18,106 nucleotides of DNA from Actinomycetes bacterium. Lineage in GTDB: Bacteria; Actinomycetota; Coriobacteriia; Coriobacteriales; Coriobacteriaceae. Below the pieces are notes generated by a model. The model did not search any database. It had not been told where the DNA came from and saw only the letters and a list, made by a program, of their open reading frames with translations. The stretch's first letter is position 1; each line of letters opens with the position of its first letter. The stretch covers positions 1 to 18,106 of the forward strand of contig JAEZNV010000024.1 of the NCBI GenBank assembly GCA_023441725.1. Direction: 5' to 3'. A program made the translations under genes and the position numbers. Positions 16,054 through 18,106 of this stretch are shown here, one piece after another.

Positions 16054-16349
16054 TCTCGATCTGTAACACCTGGGCGGGATTTCAGCCTCTACCTGTTACA
16101 GATCAAGATAGTTCTCCACCCAACACATCAAACATCTCAATCTGTAACAGTAAGGACCTGTTTTGCTCAGTAGATGTTACAGATCGAGATGTTGTCCGAA
16201 GGGGGATTCTTCGGTCTCGATCTGTAACATCTGGACGGGAAATTGGCCGGTAACTGTTACAGATTGAGACATTTGGTCTGACTCATTCCGTTTATCTCAA
16301 TCTGTAACATCTGAGACCCGATTTGCCCCGTAGGTGTTACAGATCGAGA
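16054..16349. repeat. Regular array of eight alternating 15-nt repeats (four 55-nt palindromes)
   Basis: TCTCRATCTGTAACA starts at 16054, 16135, 16215 and 16295; its inverted form TGTTACAGATYGAGA (one copy CAAGA) starts at 16094, 16175, 16255 and 16335. Successive repeats step 40, 41, 40, 40, 40, 40 and 40 nt. Each unit is 55 nt: 15-nt arm, 25-nt centre, 15-nt arm. Gaps between units are 25-26 nt. The 25-nt centres are related (a shared TTTGC-like core and GTA near the right arm) and read in one direction. Each unit can fold with 14 of 15 positions pairing, or all 15 with a G-U. No transposase is nearby. Role unknown; possibilities are a protein-binding array, a REP-like element family, or a structured RNA region. 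Confidence 0.9.
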
Positions 16350-16391
16350 CAAAACCTCCCGTTGATGGTCGGAAACCGACGACTCAACAAT

Positions 16392-16427
16392 GTTGCGCAA
16401 CGTCTTGGACAAAACCTCTCATATGCT
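16392..16427 (+). promoter_or_regulatory. GTTGCGCAAC palindrome and -10 TATGCT (copy 4)
   Basis: The palindrome at 16392-16401 is followed after exactly 20 nt by TATGCT (16422-16427), a good -10. The leader to the ATG at 16504 is about 70 nt. It starts 43 nt after the end of the repeat array. Confidence 0.65.
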
Positions 16428-16503
16428 TGCGCCAAGAGGAGGTTGAGGGGCCTGCCGACATCTTTGCTTGTGCGGTGGCTCTGCAGTGTTGAAGGGAGTT
16501 GCC

Positions 16504-17832
16504 ATGAGGTGCTCAAGTTGTGGAAGCGAGCTGGTGCCGGGCACGACGTTTTGTCCCATTTGCGGCGCCCGGGTCATGGACCAGGGTTTTGACGAGCCGA
16601 TGGCGAATACTGCCGATTATGCTCAGCAGTATTGGGATCAGCCTCAACCTCAGCAGTTCCAGCCGGACTCTGCTCCGGCCCCCATGTCGATGGCTCCTGC
16701 TAAGAAGCCCCGTCGAGGAAAGAGGGTCGCTGCAGGACTGGCCATCGCCGTTGTCGTTATTGTCATGGGCATCGGCGGCTTTGTGGGATTCTCGTTCTGG
16801 CAGAAGGCTCAGTACCAGAAGATGGTCGACCAGACGACGGCGGCTGTCAAAAAGACGGTGGACGAGCAGTATGGCGAGAGTTTTGGCGGCTTTGTTTCCA
16901 GCGACTACGTCAATTCTTCGGCGTATAAGGTTAAGTCCGTCAAGGTGAGCAACGTGACGGAGAACAATGGTTTGGTGAGCGGTTCGGCCGAAGCCGTCAC
17001 GGCGAACCGCAGCTTTCGCTCGACGATGGACTTTACGTTCACCGGCGTCAAAGGTTCGGGCGACGCGGTTTCAGACGTGACCTTGAAGCTCAACGATAAG
17101 TCGACCGAACCCAAGAGGGGCATCGACTTTGACGAGGAAAACGGGCTGACGGACCTGGACCCTGAGCTCGATGGCTCGTCGTGCACGGTTAAGCAGGAGG
17201 TCCCCGGAGGTGCGCCCTGGTACTACGACCCGTCGTACCATCAGGAGTACTCGTACTATTTCGAAGACGACGAAGGATGGAGCCTCTCGGATTCCGGTCG
17301 CTACGACGATGACGGCGATTCCGACCCCATGCTCGACATCTCGGGTACCTATGAGGACTCCGGCGGCGCCGCCACGCCGGACATCTACCTAAAGATTTCG
17401 AACTATGACGAGGATGAGGGGACGATTTCCGTCGAGTTGTCGACGGACTATTCGCTTTCGAGGAAGAAGCTGAGCGGTCGCATGCTCTTTAGAAAAGACG
17501 ATATTGAGCTCGAGGACATCGACGACAGTGGCTATAAGGGATTTAGGATTGGCGGAGGCGGCGGCCTGGTGACCAGCGCCGAAGAAATTACCGGTGCAGA
17601 GGCGGGCGACGCGGCTCTGGTGTTCGTGCTGAATCCTTCGTCGCCTGGCGGGATTAATGTGTATAGGGGAGACGACCAGGGTCTTTCGGTACAGACGGGC
17701 TACGGCAAAGCGGGGCGCTACACCCTTCCTGTTATGACTGGGGTTACGGGCGGCATGATGAGCGGGCTTTCGGAGTTTAGTGCGTGGTCGTTCGAGAACA
17801 ACGCGCCTGCGCCGCAGTTCGTGAAGGAATAG
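16504..17832 (+). CDS. Zinc-ribbon single-pass membrane protein with acidic ectodomain
   Basis: 442 residues. The start at 16504 follows RBS GAAGGGAG (16491-16498) and gives MRCSSCG, with CSSC at residues 3-6 and CPIC at 17-20; the in-frame ATG at 16468 lacks such an RBS. A Gln/Pro linker (about 38-66) and a basic patch (KKPRRGKR) precede one transmembrane helix (about 75-99). The ectodomain begins with a helical segment (about 100-130), continues with beta-rich sequence, and has a very acidic Tyr-rich stretch (roughly 235-290: YDPSYHQEYSYYFEDDE and neighbours). The end is Gly- and Ser-rich. I recognise no named domain. It is divergent from the minus-strand paralogue across the repeat array. 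Confidence 0.85.
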   Translation: MRCSSCGSELVPGTTFCPICGARVMDQGFDEPMANTADYAQQYWDQPQPQQFQPDSAPAPMSMAPAKKPRRGKRVAAGLAIAVVVIVMGIGGFVGFSFWQKAQYQKMVDQTTAAVKKTVDEQYGESFGGFVSSDYVNSSAYKVKSVKVSNVTENNGLVSGSAEAVTANRSFRSTMDFTFTGVKGSGDAVSDVTLKLNDKSTEPKRGIDFDEENGLTDLDPELDGSSCTVKQEVPGGAPWYYDPSYHQEYSYYFEDDEGWSLSDSGRYDDDGDSDPMLDISGTYEDSGGAATPDIYLKISNYDEDEGTISVELSTDYSLSRKKLSGRMLFRKDDIELEDIDDSGYKGFRIGGGGGLVTSAEEITGAEAGDAALVFVLNPSSPGGINVYRGDDQGLSVQTGYGKAGRYTLPVMTGVTGGMMSGLSEFSAWSFENNAPAPQFVKE

Positions 17833-17885
17833 GGGGTCGGTCCCGCTGTCGGCGTTGGAGCCAGTGCCGCCCCGCCGGTCAATAA

Positions 17886-17940
17886 TCTCGATCTGTAACA
17901 TCTACAGCTCAATTTGCTCGATAACTGTTACAGATTGAGA
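17886..17940. repeat. Fifth copy of the 55-nt palindromic unit
   Basis: Arms TCTCGATCTGTAACA (17886-17900) and TGTTACAGATTGAGA (17926-17940) flank a 25-nt centre with the ATTTGC core. Length, arm distance (40 nt) and orientation match the array at 16054-16349. The bases right after it (TGTTGTCCG, then a G5 run) match those after the second array unit at 16190. Confidence 0.9.
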
Positions 17941-18018
17941 TGTTGTCCGGCGGGGGTCTCTGCTCGGCTCCGTCCGTCCCGTCATCTGTGGTTTACGTGG
18001 GGGCATGCGAAGCGCGGG

Positions 18019-18024
18019 TATACT
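18019..18024 (+). promoter_or_regulatory. Possible -10 element TATACT
   Basis: TATACT is near consensus and stands out in GC-rich surroundings. The only -35-like sequence, TTTACG at 17992, is 21 nt upstream, which is too far for a standard promoter. If real it drives a gene or RNA beyond the window edge. Confidence 0.35.
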
Positions 18025-18106
18025 AACCGGCGGCGAATCTGCTCCATCGCTTAGAGCTGCTGCGTCTGGACGGCGCGTGATAGGGCCGCCAAAGCGATCG
18101 CCAGCG

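Larger units (their letters stand above)
15920..16503. promoter_or_regulatory. Divergent intergenic region, 584 bp
   Basis: This non-coding stretch holds two outward-facing GTTGCGCAAC promoter elements (15989-15998 and 16392-16401) and, between them, the alternating 15-nt repeat array at 16054-16349. The remaining pieces are the two short leaders with RBSs. I see no convincing small ORF or terminator in it. Confidence 0.8.
17833..18106. other. Terminal intergenic region
   Basis: It contains one 55-nt palindromic unit (17886-17940), a possible promoter near 18019, and GC-rich sequence with short inverted repeats to the window edge. No T-tract terminator for the 16504 gene was found, and no coding region was recognised. 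Confidence 0.6.

Noticed and set aside
16054..16349. CRISPR array
   Set aside because: Repeats are 15 nt and alternate in orientation, the 25-nt centres of the palindromes resemble each other, and no cas genes are present. CRISPR repeats are direct and longer.
16054..16349. Integron attC-like sites
   Set aside because: The palindromic units recall attC sites in size, but the arms lack a GTTRRRY core, and no integrase or gene cassettes are visible.

Overview
The window looks like a chromosomal stretch from a high-GC Gram-positive bacterium. The GC- and Gly/Ala/Asp-rich coding style, the Hanks-type kinase/PP2C/FHA set, and several proteins that start with a double-CxxC zinc ribbon fit the Coriobacteriia, and Collinsella is my best guess. 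That assignment comes from general resemblance, not from a search. All genes but one read on the + strand, and no tRNA, rRNA, transposase, integrase or cas gene was recognised.

Region 1 (1-8370) is a tightly spaced operon-like run. It encodes the C-terminal part of an FHA protein, a PP2C-type Ser/Thr phosphatase, a membrane Ser/Thr kinase with a helical (not PASTA) ectodomain, and a single-pass membrane protein carrying nine exactly 14-residue-spaced T-x-(V/L)-L motifs in an acidic tail. It ends with a very large exported, membrane-anchored protein with Ig-like repeats. Together these form a write (kinase), erase (phosphatase) and read (FHA) phospho-threonine module with a probable multivalent docking substrate encoded beside it.

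Region 2 (8408-17832) is a cluster of six proteins that all begin with a CxxC...CxxC zinc ribbon at or next to the start codon but differ completely downstream: a probable beta-propeller-like ectodomain, an FHA domain, a four-helix membrane domain, and three unrelated single-pass ectodomain proteins. The last four form separate transcription units. Each has the same perfect palindrome GTTGCGCAAC upstream, followed 20-21 nt later by a -10-like hexamer, which suggests one shared regulator. Strong intrinsic terminators separate several of the units.

Region 3 (15920-16503) is the divergent intergenic region between the only minus-strand gene and the last zinc-ribbon gene. Between two outward-facing GTTGCGCAAC promoters lies a regular array of eight 15-nt repeats (TCTCRATCTGTAACA) in alternating orientation, stepping 40-41 nt. 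This makes four 55-nt palindromic units with 25-26-nt gaps. A fifth identical-length unit lies downstream at 17886-17940. It is not a CRISPR and matches no element I know. This array, the GTTGCGCAAC regulon and the TGVL phospho-docking repeats are the most novel items here.

The working model is inference: the kinase/phosphatase pair controls threonine motifs in the repeat protein, in both FHA proteins and in the minus-strand zinc-ribbon protein (four copies of DPGETVVTLDA). The FHA proteins read these marks at the membrane, and the co-regulated zinc-ribbon membrane proteins form the envelope-facing output.
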